Assembly (NCBI RefSeq): GCF_000384335.2
Contig: NZ_KQ031382.1
Location: 2,046,001 to 2,110,000, forward strand
DNA from: Hyphomicrobium sp. 99
GTDB lineage: Bacteria; Pseudomonadota; Alphaproteobacteria; Rhizobiales; Hyphomicrobiaceae
DNA: 64,000 nucleotides
Direction of reading: 5' to 3'
Part shown: in pieces, positions 45,801 to 54,502 of the stretch
Layout: every line of letters begins with the position of its first letter
How positions within the stretch are numbered: position 1 is the first letter of the stretch
Position numbers and translations under genes: made by a program
Notes under the pieces: generated by a model
The model's input: the letters and a program-made list of their open reading frames with translations, nothing else
What the model was told of the DNA's origin: nothing
Databases searched by the model: none

Positions 45801-47135
45801 ATGAGACACGTTTTAGGCGTGTTGGGGGTTCTAGCAGCAGGCGTATTGCTCGCCGTATCGGCTGCTATGAACTGGCGTTTTGGCTTCAGTCTCGGACGAA
45901 CCGAGCTTGATGGTCAAATCTACGGCGCAGCATCTGCTGCCGCTGACTGCATGAAAGCACTGGTACCGTTTTTCTTCTTTGCCGCAGTTCGAAATAGAAT
46001 CTGGTCGCAGGCTGCTGCGTCAGCGCTCGTCTGGGTGGTCGTGACGGCCTACTCAATGACGTCCGCGCTTGGCCACGCAGCGCTGAACCGGTTCGATTCG
46101 ACCGGGCAGCGTGCGCAAGAGGCTCAATCCTATCAGGATCTCAGAGGCGAGCTGAAGCGAGCGGAAGAGCAGGCCGGGTGGATCCCTCAGCATCGTCCCT
46201 ATGACGCGGTGCAGAGCCAGATCGACGGCATGAAAATGCAGAAGGCCTGGCAGTGGTCGAACGGCTGTAAGGACGTCAATTCGAAAACCGAACGGACGTT
46301 CTGCCAACAGCTGACGGCTCTCGACTCCGAACTCGCGTCTGCAAGCTCTGCCAAAGTGGCCGAAGCGCGCATCGCTGAGCTAAGAGCGAAGATCGATGCG
46401 ACCGCAGGTTCACCTGCTCTCTCCGAGGCTGATCCGCAAGCGAAGGTTCTGACCGAGCTTACGAACGCGTTCTTCCCGAACGTCAAAATCGAAAACATTC
46501 AGATGGCGTTGACGTTGTTCGTCGCGCTGCTGCTCGAAATCGGTTCTGGGTTCGGCATGTACGTCGCATTCAGTCAGTGGCGGCTTTATGATCGCCAGCC
46601 GATGCCTGTCACGCCGAGAATGGCGCTGACGGAGGAAAGCACCGCTGCGGCAGCGGTGGCGGTTCCGGTGCTCACACCGGTTATCGTTGAGACTGAAAAG
46701 CCGCGTTCAGGCGCCAATGACAACCGGTCGATCGAGATCCCTCTCGAAGCACCCATTGTCCAGGCGCAAGCAATCGAAGCTCAGCCCGCAGAAGTGCATC
46801 AGGTTGAGACGAAAGTTGCTGAAACTCGCAGCATGATGCCGGTTCGGCGTCTTGCTCCCGAAACCAACACGGAACGTTTCTACAAGGAGAACATCGAGGT
46901 CCGCGACGGATCGAGCGTTACGGCTACTGAACTCTACGAGGATTATTGTTCATGGTGTGAATCTAAGAACAAGGAACCCGCAGCACTTCCGAGCTTTGCA
47001 CGTGAATTCGCCGAGCTTGGCGTGAAGAAGGAAAAGGTAGCCGGCCGAGTGCGCTACATCGGTATCGCACTCAAGTCCGACACGGTTCTCGAGGAGGCTA
47101 CGAAATCGCCTCTCTTCGGCACGGTCGCAGCTTAG
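45801..47135 (+). CDS. Membrane protein with D5-primase-like winged-helix C-terminus
   Basis: 444 residues from ATG 45801 (AGGAGAGGG upstream; the frame opens earlier at 45570 without support). Hydrophobic segments occur near residues 5-25, 44-62, 70-92 and 232-256. A helical, coiled-coil-like region spans ~100-225 with four Cys. After an Ala/Pro/Glu/Val linker the last ~75 residues (SSVTATELYEDYCSWCESKN, then LPSFAREFAELGV) resemble the C-terminal winged-helix of phage and plasmid D5-type primases. No helicase domain is present. The function is unknown; a membrane-tethered DNA-binding protein is inferred. Two tandem terminators follow. Confidence 0.6.
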   Translation: MRHVLGVLGVLAAGVLLAVSAAMNWRFGFSLGRTELDGQIYGAASAAADCMKALVPFFFFAAVRNRIWSQAAASALVWVVVTAYSMTSALGHAALNRFDSTGQRAQEAQSYQDLRGELKRAEEQAGWIPQHRPYDAVQSQIDGMKMQKAWQWSNGCKDVNSKTERTFCQQLTALDSELASASSAKVAEARIAELRAKIDATAGSPALSEADPQAKVLTELTNAFFPNVKIENIQMALTLFVALLLEIGSGFGMYVAFSQWRLYDRQPMPVTPRMALTEESTAAAAVAVPVLTPVIVETEKPRSGANDNRSIEIPLEAPIVQAQAIEAQPAEVHQVETKVAETRSMMPVRRLAPETNTERFYKENIEVRDGSSVTATELYEDYCSWCESKNKEPAALPSFAREFAELGVKKEKVAGRVRYIGIALKSDTVLEEATKSPLFGTVAA

Positions 47136-47153
47136 CGCTGCATCCGAAGGTTA

Positions 47154-47177
47154 GGCCCGCTGCGGCGGGCCTTTTTT
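47154..47177 (+). terminator. Rho-independent terminator 1
   Basis: GGCCCGC (47154-47160) pairs with GCGGGCC (47165-47171), loop TGCG, followed by six Ts. It lies 19 bp after the membrane-wHTH gene. Confidence 0.85.
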
Positions 47178-47199
47178 CTTGCAAGTTTCTAACTCCGAC

Positions 47200-47226
47200 G
47201 GCCCGCCCTGTGCGGGCCTTTTTTTT
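47200..47226 (+). terminator. Rho-independent terminator 2, tandem
   Basis: GGCCCGC (47200-47206) pairs with GCGGGCC (47212-47218), followed by eight Ts. The same stem as terminator 1, 46 bp downstream, so probably a duplication. Confidence 0.85.
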
Positions 47227-47381
47227 GCCCAAAGCGCTGCCGATCACTTTTTTGAGTTTTGCAGCATTCTGATGATCGGCCCGCTCGTTCCCTTCTGGCG
47301 CTACCGTGGACAGTGTGAAACAGTGGCCATACACGCCGCAGGATTGTTGCGACGCGCCCTCTAACACCTAAGGGGTCTGCC

Positions 47382-47516
47382 ATGGCCAAAGGCCAACAGC
47401 GTTCGAACAAGGAAATCCGCAAGCCGAAGAAGAGCGCGGCTGCCAAAGCGCAGCCCGCCGTGAGCTCGGTCACCGCAACGTTTGCGAAGCCGCAGAAAGC
47501 GAGCGGCAAACGCTGA
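47382..47516 (+). CDS. Small basic protein, 44 aa
   Basis: 44 codons from ATG 47382 to TGA 47516, starting MAKGQQRSNKEIRKPKK and ending in a Lys-rich tail. This N-terminal pattern recurs in short proteins of many alphaproteobacteria. It is highly basic and disordered, possibly nucleic-acid-binding (inference). AAGGGG lies about 10 nt upstream and a terminator follows. Confidence 0.65.
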   Translation: MAKGQQRSNKEIRKPKKSAAAKAQPAVSSVTATFAKPQKASGKR

Positions 47517-47540
47517 CCGCCCGTTGCGTCATATGAAAAA

Positions 47541-47568
47541 AGGGCTCGCGCGAAGCGGGCCCTTTTTG
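47541..47568 (+). terminator. Rho-independent terminator after the 44-aa gene
   Basis: AGGGC (47541-47545) pairs with GCCCT (47559-47563) and the stem is extended imperfectly by the inner bases, followed by a T-run. It could also act for the opposite-strand peptidase gene that ends at 47613. Confidence 0.65.
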
Positions 47569-47606
47569 TTTGAGGTCTCTCTCGTTTTTGTTTGAGGTCT
47601 CTCTCG
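47563..47606. repeat. Perfect 22-bp tandem duplication
   Basis: The sequence starting TTTTTGTTTGAGG and ending CTCTCG occurs twice back to back, 47563-47584 and 47585-47606. It overlaps the terminator T-run and looks like replication slippage. Confidence 0.8.
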
Positions 47607-47612
47607 TTTTCG

Positions 47613-49766
47613 CTAAGCGCCGCCCGCCACCTTGACCGCAAACGCGTAGTTGAATGCCGTATCCTTCAGGCCGTCGAAGCGGCCAGAGGCGCCACCGTGG
47701 CCCGCGCCCATGTTTGTCTTGAGCAACACGAGATTGTCGCTGGTATTCAATTTGCGCAGCTTGGCGATCCACTTCGCAGGCTCCCAATAGGTCACGCGCG
47801 GGTCGGTAAGGCCGGCGAGCGCCAGGATGTGCGGATATTTCTTCGCCTCGACGTTATCGTAAGGCGAATAGCTGCGGATGTAGTCGAAGTCCTCTTTGCT
47901 CGCGAGAGGGTTCCCCCACTCGGGCCACTCGGGCGGCGTCAACGGAAGATCCTTGTCGAGCATCGTGTTCAACACATCGACGAACGGAACGTCGGCGATG
48001 ATCGCGAGGAAAAGATCGGGTGCCATGTTGGCGATTGCGCCCATCAGCATCCCGCCCGCAGACCCGCCGTTGGCGACAATCCGGCCGCGCTGCGTGAAGC
48101 CTTCCGCAATCAGATGTTCGCCCGCCGCAATGAAATCTGTGAAGGTGTTTTTCTTCTTCTTCATCCGGCCGTCGGTGTACCAGCGATAGCCCTTGTCCTT
48201 GCCGCCGCGAATGTGGGCAATCGCAAAGATGAAGCCTCGGTCGACGAGCGACAGCCGCCCAGTCGAAAACGACGCCGGCATGGCAATGCCGTACGCGCCG
48301 TATCCGTAGAGAAAGAGCGGCGCCGAGCCATCGAGCGGGGTCGTCTTCTTGTAGAGCAGCGTGACCGGAACGAGTTCGCCGTCGGCTGCGGGCGCGAGGA
48401 GCCGGCGCGTCACGTAATCAGCCGGATTGTGCCCGCTCGGAATTTCCTGGCGCTTGCGCAACGTCCTCTCGCGCGTCGCCATGTCGTAATCGTAGGTCTC
48501 CGCCGGCGTCGTCATCGACGAATAGGTGAAGCGGATCCGCGTCGTGTCGAACTCGTAGCCTGAGCTGAGGCCAAGCGCATAGGCCTCCTCGTCGAAAGCG
48601 ATCGTGTGCTCTTCGGCGAGATCGAGGAATTCATCCGTCTCGGGCTTCAGCGGCGTGACGACAATGCGCGGCAAGCTCTCTTCGCGCTCGAGCCGCGTCA
48701 TGTAGTTTTGAAACACGCTGACGTCGATGATCAGACGCCCCGGCTTGTGCGTGACGATTTCCCGCCAATTTTCTTCGCCGGGATTTTCGACGGGCGCCGT
48801 CACGATCCGGAAATCTTCCGCCGCGTCCGAGTTCGTCGCGATGACGAGGTGCGAGCCGTGGTGTTCGACGCTATACTGATGCCCGACACGGCGCGCCGCG
48901 ACGAGGCGCGGGCCCGCTTCGGTATTCTCGGCATCGATGAGACGGACTTCGCTCGTCTCGTGGTCGTGAATGTCGATGATGATAAACTTCCGCGACTGTG
49001 TCGAGGACAAACCGACGAAAAAGCCGGAATCGGGTTCGGCGTAGACGAGCTTGTCTTCCGAGGCTGGCGTCCCGAGTACGTGGCTGTAGACGAACAGCGG
49101 CCGCTGGTGCTCATCGACCTTGATGTAGAACAGCGTCTTCCCGTCGCTCGACCACTCGAGCCCGCCATGGGTGTCCGGAATTTCGTCGGCGAGGTTCTTG
49201 CCCGTCGTGAGATCGCGGACGCGGGCCGTATAAAGCTCCGAACCCTTGTCGTCCGTCGCATAGGCGAGCAGCTTGTGGTCGCCGGAGTGGGCCGTCGCGC
49301 CGAGGTCCCAATAGCTTTTGCCTTCGGCTTCCGCGTTGCCGTCGAGAAGGACTTGTGGCTCGTCGACCGAGCCGCCCGACGGAATACGGCAGAGCTGAGC
49401 ATACTGGCCGCCTTTGACGAAGCGCGGGAAGTATTCGTAGGGCCCATGAGGTTGAGGAACTTGCCGGTCGTCTTCCTTGAGACGTGCCTTCATCTCGGCG
49501 AAGAGCGTTGCCTGTAGGTCTTCCGTGTCCGCGAGCATCCCTTTCGTGTAGGCGTTTTCGGCTTCGAGGTGGCTTCGGATATTCGGCGCGAGTTCGCCGG
49601 GCTTGCGCATCACCTCCTGCCAGTTCTGCGCTCGAAGCCACGCGTAATCATCGCTGATCGAAACGCCGTGGTGGGTGGCGACGGTCGGCACCCGCTCCGC
49701 CAGCGGCGGGGACGGCAGTTCCGCAGCCTCTTTTGCGATCGCAGACGGTTTCGTTTGGCCGGTCAT
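47613..49766 (-). CDS. ptrB: Oligopeptidase B / prolyl oligopeptidase family (S9A)
   Basis: 717 residues from ATG 49766, preferred over the open start at 49838 because the preceding ~24 residues are low-quality. N-terminal seven-bladed propeller and C-terminal alpha/beta hydrolase domain. The catalytic Ser is in NGGSAGGMLMG, preceded by AHIRGGKDKGYRWY; the Asp lies near LAGLTDPRVTYWEP and the His in NMGAGHGGASGRF. This family cleaves short peptides after basic residues, or proline in other members; substrate preference cannot be read here. Probably cytosolic, no signal peptide. Confidence 0.88.
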   Translation of the reverse strand: MTGQTKPSAIAKEAAELPSPPLAERVPTVATHHGVSISDDYAWLRAQNWQEVMRKPGELAPNIRSHLEAENAYTKGMLADTEDLQATLFAEMKARLKEDDRQVPQPHGPYEYFPRFVKGGQYAQLCRIPSGGSVDEPQVLLDGNAEAEGKSYWDLGATAHSGDHKLLAYATDDKGSELYTARVRDLTTGKNLADEIPDTHGGLEWSSDGKTLFYIKVDEHQRPLFVYSHVLGTPASEDKLVYAEPDSGFFVGLSSTQSRKFIIIDIHDHETSEVRLIDAENTEAGPRLVAARRVGHQYSVEHHGSHLVIATNSDAAEDFRIVTAPVENPGEENWREIVTHKPGRLIIDVSVFQNYMTRLEREESLPRIVVTPLKPETDEFLDLAEEHTIAFDEEAYALGLSSGYEFDTTRIRFTYSSMTTPAETYDYDMATRERTLRKRQEIPSGHNPADYVTRRLLAPAADGELVPVTLLYKKTTPLDGSAPLFLYGYGAYGIAMPASFSTGRLSLVDRGFIFAIAHIRGGKDKGYRWYTDGRMKKKKNTFTDFIAAGEHLIAEGFTQRGRIVANGGSAGGMLMGAIANMAPDLFLAIIADVPFVDVLNTMLDKDLPLTPPEWPEWGNPLASKEDFDYIRSYSPYDNVEAKKYPHILALAGLTDPRVTYWEPAKWIAKLRKLNTSDNLVLLKTNMGAGHGGASGRFDGLKDTAFNYAFAVKVAGGA

Positions 49767-50110
49767 GGGGATGCGGACCTTTTCATGAATGGAGGAAGAA
49801 TTTGCGCCTGTTCTCGGCCGACCGCGCCCGCGCGTCAACGCGCCAACATGACGGAGTAAAGACCAGTTGAAGAAGAGAGACCGCCAAGAATTAGTGATGC
49901 CGTAATCTAAACAGCCGCCGAGATTGACAAGGAAGTCGCCATGTAGTCAAAGCTTTCGCAAGTGAAGTCGAGTTGATCTCCCTATCTACTTCGTGATTTT
50001 GGGATCCGCGACGGGCTTTGTCGGCGACGACTACGCGATTGCGGGATGTGGATATGGAAGAGCTATCGGCGGCGGGGTTTCGCTCGCCAGAGGATGTGGA
50101 AGACAGGCGG
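49767..50110. other. Intergenic between ptrB and mucR
   Basis: 344 bp with no gene supported. A TTGACA at 49924-49929 is followed 17 bp later by TCAAAG, a poor -10. No operator-like palindrome is obvious. MucR family genes often repress their own promoter, so such a site may lie here unseen. Confidence 0.35.
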
Positions 50111-50518
50111 ATGGAAACTACAGCTTCTCCCGAGCTCGTGACGATCACTGCCACGATCGTCGCGGCCTACGTTAGCAACAACTCGATCTCGTCGACCGAA
50201 CTGCCGGGATTGATTGCTGAAACCCACGCCGCGCTGAGCCGCGCCGCAGGTCGAATCGTGCCGCAGGAGCGGGAAGAGGCGAAGCCGAAAGTCGCGGTGA
50301 AGAAGTCCGTCATGCCGGATTTCATCATCTGCCTCGAAGACGGCAAGAAGTTCAAATCGCTGAAGCGCCATTTGCGGACGCACTACAACTTGTCTCCGGA
50401 AGAGTATCGGGAGAAGTGGGGCCTGCCGCCGGACTACCCGATGGTCGCACCAAACTACGCCAACGCGCGGTCGCAGCTCGCCAAGAAGATGGGACTAGGC
50501 ACCCGCCGCGAAAAATAG
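50111..50518 (+). CDS. MucR/Ros family transcriptional regulator
   Basis: 135 residues from ATG 50111, the usual MucR size; in-frame ATGs at 50054 and 50018 would add an atypical N-terminus. Core: [19 protein letters not shown], then the prokaryotic zinc-finger region [20 protein letters not shown], then [20 protein letters not shown]. In the finger the second Cys of Ros is Asp, as in many rhizobial MucR proteins. These proteins oligomerise and silence AT-rich promoters in an H-NS-like way. Confidence 0.9.
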   Translation: METTASPELVTITATIVAAYVSNNSISSTELPGLIAETHAALSRAAGRIVPQEREEAKPKVAVKKSVMPDFIICLEDGKKFKSLKRHLRTHYNLSPEEYREKWGLPPDYPMVAPNYANARSQLAKKMGLGTRREK

Positions 50519-50556
50519 CTTTCGCAATCGAAGCGTTCGCGCCCGAACCTCGAATA

Positions 50557-50925
50557 TTAACGCGGCATCTCTTGGCCGCGGTCTGAACTTTCTGCGCCGC
50601 CGCGACGACGCTTTCCGAACTGAGAAAGCTCGATCGCTATAAGCGACTGGCGCTCGTCCTTGAGCAAACGAACGAGCTTTGCGTGTCGGGCGACATCGTA
50701 CGCTGCATTGCCCGCGATCCCGCGCTGCCGCTCTTTTCGAAGCTCCCGCTCGATGACGGCGACGAGCTTCTTTCTGCCCTCGAGCGTTCGGTTGCCAAGA
50801 TCTCTCGGCCAGAGCGGCAAAAGGCGCAGAGCGTCGCGTGCGCAACTGGACTCTGAATTGCGAGCGTTTACGCGCCGCGCATTCCCGGGCGCTCTGATGT
50901 CTCGTATCGAAACGCGATTTTGCAT
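50557..50925 (-). CDS. Small conserved-looking protein, ~122 aa, unknown function
   Basis: From an ATG at 50925 (start uncertain, no clear ribosome-binding site). The first ~40 residues are unremarkable, but the core reads LLPLWPRDLGNRTLEGRKKL, then VIERELRKERQRGIAGNAAY, then DVARHAKLVRLLKDERQ. This resembles a short protein that I recall as frequent near the DnaA-like gene in rhizobia. Helical and basic. The plus-strand open frame at 50660-51112 in the same place has Arg/Ser-rich shadow composition and is rejected. Confidence 0.5.
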   Translation of the reverse strand: MQNRVSIRDIRAPGNARRVNARNSESSCARDALRLLPLWPRDLGNRTLEGRKKLVAVIERELRKERQRGIAGNAAYDVARHAKLVRLLKDERQSLIAIELSQFGKRRRGGAESSDRGQEMPR

Positions 50926-50993
50926 GCCGTCGAATGTGCGGCAGGCGCGAGATGCGGGGATATCTTTTTGCGATCCCGATCCCGTTAGGGTGA

Positions 50994-51587
50994 ATGACGG
51001 AGCCAACAAAAAACTTATCCCCGCGCTTGGGCACCACCGTATTCTTCATCGTCATGTCACAGACCCTGAAGTCAGTTTTGACCGAGGATACGGCCGGCGA
51101 AGTCGGCATTGACCGCACGCGGTTCAAGCCAGGCCTCCGGCTGGTGTTGCGAGCCGCGTCCGCGCCGTTGGAAATGCGCCGCCACGTTGCTCCTCGTTCC
51201 GGCAGGCGGGAAGTTTTCCGCCACTGCCGCGCACGCCTCGCAATAGACATCGCGATATCGAACGTCTTCGGCATTGAGTCCGAAGGCCTTTGGCACGGCA
51301 AACGCGGCGTCAGGGACGTCGCCGAGGCGCGGCAGGTGGCAATGTATCTCGCACACGTCTGTTGCCGCATGACGCTGACGGAAGTCGGATTGATGTTCGG
51401 CCGCGATCGGACCACGGTTGCGCACGCATGTCTGAAAGTCGAATACCGCCGCGACGACCCATCATTCGATCGCGCGCTCGACGTCCTGAGCTGGGCCCTT
51501 CCGACGCTGGTGATGCGCGAAGTCGCCTCAGACGCATCGCAATCGTCAGACGCCATCGACAATCAGCACACCGGGGATCAGCAATGA
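50994..51587 (+). CDS. Stand-alone DnaA domain IV-like DNA-binding protein
   Basis: 197 residues from ATG 50994; an in-frame ATG at 51054 is an alternative. Residues ~80-160 match the C-terminal DNA-binding domain of DnaA: ISNVFGIESEGLWHGKRGVR, then DVAEARQVAMYLAHVCC, then MTLTEVGLMFGRDRTTVAHA. The last segment is the DnaA signature that contacts the 9-mer box. There is no AAA+ ATPase domain. It might bind DnaA-box-like sites and modulate replication or transcription (inference). It overlaps the next gene by ATGA. Confidence 0.78.
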   Translation: MTEPTKNLSPRLGTTVFFIVMSQTLKSVLTEDTAGEVGIDRTRFKPGLRLVLRAASAPLEMRRHVAPRSGRREVFRHCRARLAIDIAISNVFGIESEGLWHGKRGVRDVAEARQVAMYLAHVCCRMTLTEVGLMFGRDRTTVAHACLKVEYRRDDPSFDRALDVLSWALPTLVMREVASDASQSSDAIDNQHTGDQQ

Positions 51588-52159
51588 CAGTAAGATCGTC
51601 TCGCGCTGCGAGCCTTTCCGCGAACGAGGAACGCCAACCCCCTGAACGCAATCTCGCTGAAAGTCCGCTCGCCTGGCTGGCGCGGCGGAAGGACAAGGAC
51701 GGACGGCCGATGCTGACCGATGCCGAGTTCGATGCCGGCGAAAAGCTTCGCGCCGATTTCTGGTTTGCTCGAATGACGCCGCGCGTCACAGCCAACTGGT
51801 CGAACTTGCTGAGCGGGGGAGGCGGCTCCAGAGGGGCGCCCGATATTGGTCCCGATATTCGCGATTCCGTTATAGCGGCGCACGAACGCGTGAAGCGGGC
51901 GCTTGCAGCCGTCGGTCCCGACCTCGCAGGCGTCTTGATCGACGTCTGCTGTCATTTGAAGGGACTGGAAGCGAGCGAGAAGGCGAGTGGTTGGCCGCAG
52001 CGCTCCGGCAAGATCATCCTGCAAATCGCGTTGCGCCAGCTCGCCCGGCATTACGGGATGCTCCCGCAGCCAGCGCAAGCCAACGATCAAAAGCCCGTGC
52101 GGGTCAGGCACTGGGGCGCGAGCGACTACCGTCCCCAGATCGACGCAGGTCAGGTTTGA
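51584..52159 (+). CDS. DUF6456-type protein
   Basis: 191 residues from ATG 51584, translationally coupled to the DnaA-like gene. A disordered start is followed by SPLAWLARRKDKDGRPMLTD, then AEFDAGEKLRADFWFARMTP, then RVTANWSNLL, and a helical C-terminus with VLIDVCCHLKGLEASEKASG. This layout is recognisable as DUF6456, common in Rhizobiales. No catalytic residues are known. The fixed pairing with a DnaA-domain-IV protein suggests they act together. Confidence 0.72.
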   Translation: MTVRSSRAASLSANEERQPPERNLAESPLAWLARRKDKDGRPMLTDAEFDAGEKLRADFWFARMTPRVTANWSNLLSGGGGSRGAPDIGPDIRDSVIAAHERVKRALAAVGPDLAGVLIDVCCHLKGLEASEKASGWPQRSGKIILQIALRQLARHYGMLPQPAQANDQKPVRVRHWGASDYRPQIDAGQV

Positions 52160-52174
52160 AGCGGAGCGGCTGAG

Positions 52175-52603
52175 TTAGGCAGCCAGCATCTCGGCGGCGT
52201 CAGAGCGGATGCGCTTCACCATCGAGGCGAGCCCGTTCGAGCGCTGCGGTGTGAGATGATCCTTGAGGCCGAGGCTCGCGAAAATTCCTTCCGCATCGGT
52301 CTTCAGAATTTCGTCGAGCGTCTTGCCCTCGTAGATGATGAACAAGAGGGCGATGAGACCCTGGACGATGTGGGCGTCGCTCATGCCCTGCATTTCGAGC
52401 TTGTCGCCGGTGCTCGGGTTGCCGGAACCAGAGCGCCTGGTTGCAAGCCAAACCTGGCTCGCGCAGCCACGGACCTTGTTGGCGTCCGTCCGAAGCGCTT
52501 CGGGAAATGGCGGAAGCGCGCGGCCGAGCTCGATCACATAGCGATAGCGATCCTCCCAATCATCAAGAAGCGCGAAATCGGCGCGGATGTCGTCGAGCGT
52601 CAT
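52175..52603 (-). CDS. sufE: SufE family sulfur-acceptor protein
   Basis: 142 residues, the usual length. The persulfide-accepting Cys47 lies in KVRGCASQVWL. The segment DAHIVQGLIALLFIIYEGKT and the C-terminal LTPQRSNGLASMVKRI are also family-typical. SufE takes sulfur from a SufS-type cysteine desulfurase and activates it. The only desulfurase in this window is the encapsulin-cargo type at the left edge; a housekeeping SufS is presumably elsewhere. Confidence 0.92.
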   Translation of the reverse strand: MTLDDIRADFALLDDWEDRYRYVIELGRALPPFPEALRTDANKVRGCASQVWLATRRSGSGNPSTGDKLEMQGMSDAHIVQGLIALLFIIYEGKTLDEILKTDAEGIFASLGLKDHLTPQRSNGLASMVKRIRSDAAEMLAA

Positions 52604-52720
52604 TGGAAAATCCAGCCTGCAGCCCGCTAAATCGGGCGCTACACTACACTTAGGTGCGAGGACTGGTCGAGAGCAAGGGGCGGATACGATTGGCCAGCTG
52701 CCGGTCGCTCAAAGCATCGA

Positions 52721-53104
52721 TCAAATGCCGTTCTTGTTCAGGTTTTTACCGCGCCAATCGGGCTCTTTGTCGAGAGGCGTCAGAGTGCCGCCCTCGCGCT
52801 CAAGGAGAGCTGGCGCAACCCGGCCTTTGTTCTGATCCAGGTTCAAGCTCGACGTGGCGAGCCCGGAAGCTTCGTGCTCGCGTATCATGTCGTAGGCGAG
52901 CTTGGCCCCGAATTCTGCCTTGGCAACGAATTGCGACCACAACTCCGAACCCTTCGCGCACGCGGCAGAGTTACGGTCGCAGAATGTGACGACCCATTCA
53001 GCCGTTGACCCGGCGCGCTCGTAGAGACGCTGCTGCTGCTCGCGATCGGACGGCAACAGCGCGATGGCCACCGCGGCAAACGTAGCAATTCGCAACATAC
53101 CCAT
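52721..53104 (-). CDS. DUF5330 family protein
   Basis: 127 residues. Begins with a short hydrophobic segment (MGMLRIATFAAVAIALLPSD), probably a membrane anchor, followed by REQQQRLYERAGSTAEWVVT and FCDRNSAACAKGSELW with two conserved Cys, then FVAKAEFGAKLAYDMIRE. This pattern matches DUF5330 proteins of Hyphomicrobiales. The function is unknown. It diverges from the peptidoglycan-binding protein at 53373. Confidence 0.75.
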   Translation of the reverse strand: MGMLRIATFAAVAIALLPSDREQQQRLYERAGSTAEWVVTFCDRNSAACAKGSELWSQFVAKAEFGAKLAYDMIREHEASGLATSSLNLDQNKGRVAPALLEREGGTLTPLDKEPDWRGKNLNKNGI

Positions 53105-53372
53105 AGCTCAAACCTTCGCTTCTGCGGCCGAACGCGGTCCGGCCGTTGAACGGATTGGTGGTGAGGCATTTGCCCTCCATCAACGGATAACAGCCCCGGC
53201 TCAAGGTCACGCTAGTTTGTGCACCGCAATTCGATGTGCTTTTGCTTCAAATTTTAGATAAATCCGATCGATCCTTTGGGAGAAGTTTTAGGTGCAATTC
53301 GCCGACGGTTAAGCAGGTCTTAACGGCTGACTCGCCATAGTTCTCAGCTTGGAACGAGCAACGGGCGTCAGT

Positions 53373-54098
53373 ATGACCGAGAGGGATATAAAGCTCGCAG
53401 CTGTCATTTCGCTGCTGGCGACGACGAGCGTGGCTTTGAACATGTTCGTCTTCCAGAATACGACCCCGGGCAGTGCCATCGAAACCGGCGGCATCGTCAC
53501 CGATCGCACCTCATGGGTCGACGGGCCGGGCATCGCGCTCGGTCCGACGTCGCCCGGACCTGCGGCCGATCCACCTGCGGACGAAGGCGTGTTGCCGCCT
53601 GCGCCGCTCAGTCAAATCGATGATGCCAACCGCGCCGAACTCACGAAGGGCATCCAACGCGAACTCGGCAACATTCACTACGAGCCCGGTCAGGCCGATG
53701 GCGTTTTGGGAATGGTCACCCGCGCCGCGATTTTCGCCTACGAGTACGACAACGGCTTGGTGTTGACCGGTCAACCGAGCGAACAGCTTCTAAGCCAACT
53801 GATCCTGGGCTCATCGTCCATGACGCCGAGCGCGGCACGGCCCGGCAAAACGATGACGGCCGATGGCGAAAGTCTCGTTCGCACGGTGAAGCAACAGCTC
53901 GCGGCGCTGGGTTATCAAACGGGCGTTCCGGGTTCAGCCATGACGCCCGAGTTCGCGCGCGCCGTCCGCGAGTTCGAGACCGACCAGAAACTTAAAGTCA
54001 CCGGCCGCATATCCGGCCCCTTGATGAGCCGGCTTATTCGTCTGCAGGGTGAACCCAAGGCGCGGCGCGAAGCGATCGCCAAGGCAGCGAAGCACTAG
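53373..54098 (+). CDS. Membrane-anchored protein with two peptidoglycan-binding domains
   Basis: 241 residues from ATG 53373. One N-terminal membrane helix (LAAVISLLATTSVALNMFVF), a Pro/Gly/Ala linker, then two peptidoglycan-binding-1 domains: QRELGNIHYEPGQADGVLGM near residues 95-150 and QQLAALGYQTGVPGSAMTPE near 170-225. A periplasmic anchored wall-binding protein. It precedes a DUF1491 gene by 34 nt, a pairing I associate with this order. Confidence 0.75.
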   Translation: MTERDIKLAAVISLLATTSVALNMFVFQNTTPGSAIETGGIVTDRTSWVDGPGIALGPTSPGPAADPPADEGVLPPAPLSQIDDANRAELTKGIQRELGNIHYEPGQADGVLGMVTRAAIFAYEYDNGLVLTGQPSEQLLSQLILGSSSMTPSAARPGKTMTADGESLVRTVKQQLAALGYQTGVPGSAMTPEFARAVREFETDQKLKVTGRISGPLMSRLIRLQGEPKARREAIAKAAKH

Positions 54099-54132
54099 AA
54101 TATTTCCTGTCGCTCGCCGATAACGTGGAGAC

Positions 54133-54477
54133 ATGCGTCTCAAATCCGAAATCTGGGTCAAAGCTTATCTCCGTCGCTGCCAAGTCAATGGCGCGACGGG
54201 CGTCGTCGTCCGTCACGGTGACGATGATGCAGGGGCGATCTTCATCAAGATCATACGGTCGGATCAGACGGCGGCCGTATTCTCGCCAGCACCTGCGGGC
54301 CTCGATGATGCCGATATCGATCGGCGCTGGGTCAGCCGTTTCAAACAAGGCTTCGTGGCCGAAGCCGACGCAGAAGCGCTCCTGAAGCGCGAGGCGGAGT
54401 TCGACAGCGACATCTGGGTCATCGAGATCGAGGATCGCGAGGGACGGCACTTCCTCGGCGACGAATTGATGAACTAA
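54133..54477 (+). CDS. DUF1491 family protein
   Basis: 114 residues. MRLKSEIWVKAYLRRCQVNG at the N-terminus, GDDDAGAIFIKI, then RRWVSRFKQGFVAEADAEAL and EFDSDIWVIEIEDREGRHFL near the end match DUF1491, a small alphaproteobacterial family. Cytosolic, with mixed alpha/beta composition. The function is unknown. It ends 25 bp before the convergent tetR-type gene. Confidence 0.85.
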   Translation: MRLKSEIWVKAYLRRCQVNGATGVVVRHGDDDAGAIFIKIIRSDQTAAVFSPAPAGLDDADIDRRWVSRFKQGFVAEADAEALLKREAEFDSDIWVIEIEDREGRHFLGDELMN

Positions 54478-54502
54478 GCATTGGCGCGCAGGAGTTGATT
54501 GC

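Noticed and set aside
45408..45809. 133-residue minus-strand open frame in the 731-bp gap
   Set aside because: Low-quality composition, no credible start, and it overlaps the start of the membrane-wHTH gene.
50660..51112. 150-residue plus-strand open frame
   Set aside because: Arg/Ser-rich shadow of the minus-strand protein at 50557-50925, and it overlaps the DnaA-like gene out of frame.
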